From the NCBI RefSeq assembly GCF_003955735.1, contig NZ_CP034464.1, forward strand, positions 4,464,001-4,528,000: DNA of 64,000 bases, read 5' to 3'. The notes under the pieces were generated by a model that was not told the DNA's origin, ran no database searches, and saw only the letters and a list, made by a program, of their open reading frames with translations. Every line of letters starts with the position of its first letter. Position 1 is the stretch's first letter. The DNA is from Undibacterium parvum. Its GTDB lineage: Bacteria > Pseudomonadota > Gammaproteobacteria > Burkholderiales > Burkholderiaceae_D. The position numbers were made by a program, and so were the translations under genes. Of the stretch, positions 63,496-64,000 are shown piece after piece.

Positions 63496-63846
63496 TTAGC
63501 TGATGCGGAGCCAGTTCGGTTTAGTCAGACTGTCGGGAATGTAGGACTGGTAGGTAAGCTGTGGGATTTCTGTATTATCTGAGACAGTTGGAAATAGGTA
63601 ATCCAAGAATTGAACAGTCACGACGTTCGCATAAGAATGGTGACAAAAGTCGCAATCAATATCATTTGCACCAATCTTACTCTTACTCGATTGCTGTGGT
63701 TCAGGCGTAGCCTCGTGTTGATGATCATGATGCCCAAAATGTTGCGAGGCTTTGCCCGTTTCATGCATGCAATAGGTACTCGCCACCGCCCAGCCTAACT
63801 GGAAGGTGAATGCAAGAATCAGCATGAGAACGAATTTTTTGAGCAT
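63496..63846 (-). CDS. czcI: CzcI-like periplasmic metal-resistance protein
   Basis: This 116-residue protein has a signal peptide (MLKKFVLMLILAFTFQLGWA, cleavage near AVA-ST), a histidine-rich stretch (HFGHHDHQHEATPEP) and a DCDFCHHSY segment. These features match CzcI/CnrH-neighbour proteins found at the head of czc operons, which are proposed to regulate or bind metal in the periplasm. It lies 90 bases upstream of czcC and is first in the czcICBA-PII order. Confidence 0.8.
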   Translation of the reverse strand: MLKKFVLMLILAFTFQLGWAVASTYCMHETGKASQHFGHHDHQHEATPEPQQSSKSKIGANDIDCDFCHHSYANVVTVQFLDYLFPTVSDNTEIPQLTYQSYIPDSLTKPNWLRIS

Positions 63847-63913
63847 GACGCGAATTATATGCCTGAAAACGATTTTAATAATGAAGTCGGTATAAGGAAA
63901 GTGGCCGACATAC

Positions 63914-64000
63914 TCATTTCAATTTACCTACTAGGCGCAAACCATTAAATACCACAAGCAAACTTGCACCCATATCGGCGAATACTGCCATCCACAGTGT
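63914..64000 (-). CDS. Heavy-metal P-type ATPase (C-terminal 28 residues only)
   Basis: The frame open at the window end encodes TLWMAVFADMGASLLVVFNG and then LRLVGKLK before a stop at 63914. This is the typical final membrane helix of ZntA/CadA-type Zn/Cd/Pb-exporting ATPases. It lies upstream of the czc operon on the same strand, so export to the periplasm (P-type) and onward to the outside (RND) may work together. The rest lies beyond the window. Confidence 0.85.
   Translation of the reverse strand, partial: TLWMAVFADMGASLLVVFNGLRLVGKLK

Overview
The window reads as the chromosome of a betaproteobacterium, most likely a member of the Oxalobacteraceae (an Undibacterium-like organism). This is inferred from the gene content (ftsH-folP-glmM; a dapC-dapD-pilU-arsC-like-dapE-prmB cluster; smc-zipA-ligA; pyrG-kdsA-eno-ftsB) and from moderate GC content. 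The species cannot be fixed from the sequence alone.

Bases 1-36.5 kb are ordinary, dense core genome. They hold proteolysis and folate/amino-sugar synthesis (ftsH, folP, glmM), a tRNA-Arg(UCU), redox enzymes, an ABC-F ATPase, lysine/DAP biosynthesis, a PilU-type ATPase, chromosome condensation and division (smc, zipA, ligA), def, a RIO-type kinase, tatD, comEC, an LpxR-like lipid A deacylase, pyrG, kdsA, eno and ftsB. Several genes are coupled by ATGA overlaps. REP-like palindromes lie in intergenic gaps.

Bases 36.5-56.5 kb are accessory. Two KfrA-type coiled-coil DNA-binding proteins (about 36.9 and 52.8 kb) have the same palindromic operator immediately upstream. A tyrosine recombinase (51.6-52.6 kb) lies next to the second one. 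Between them, after a truncated Tat-exported agmatine deiminase-like gene, lies a type III CBASS anti-phage operon on the minus strand: a 121-aa unknown ORF, a TRIP13-like ATPase (cap6), a small putative second HORMA-type protein, a HORMA protein (cap7), a CD-NTase, and the nuclease effector nucC. The genes from the 121-aa ORF to the CD-NTase overlap by one to four bases, so they are probably translationally coupled.

The main discovery is that nucC is split by a complete 6,455-bp Tn3-family transposon (41607-48061). The transposon has perfect 38-bp terminal inverted repeats and a 5-bp target duplication (TGATC). Removing the transposon and one TGATC restores a 241-codon NucC reading frame with D73, E104 and K106 in place. 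The insertion lies in codon 71, just before D73. The sensing and signalling genes therefore look intact while the killing effector is broken. The transposon carries tnpA, tnpR, a MntA-HepT toxin-antitoxin pair, a cupin and three overlapping ORFs of unknown function.

Bases 56.6-64 kb hold an unusual orphan FlgB-like gene and then a heavy-metal efflux cluster on the minus strand: the 3' end of a P-type ATPase gene, a czcI-like gene, czcC, czcB, czcA and a PII-like regulator.
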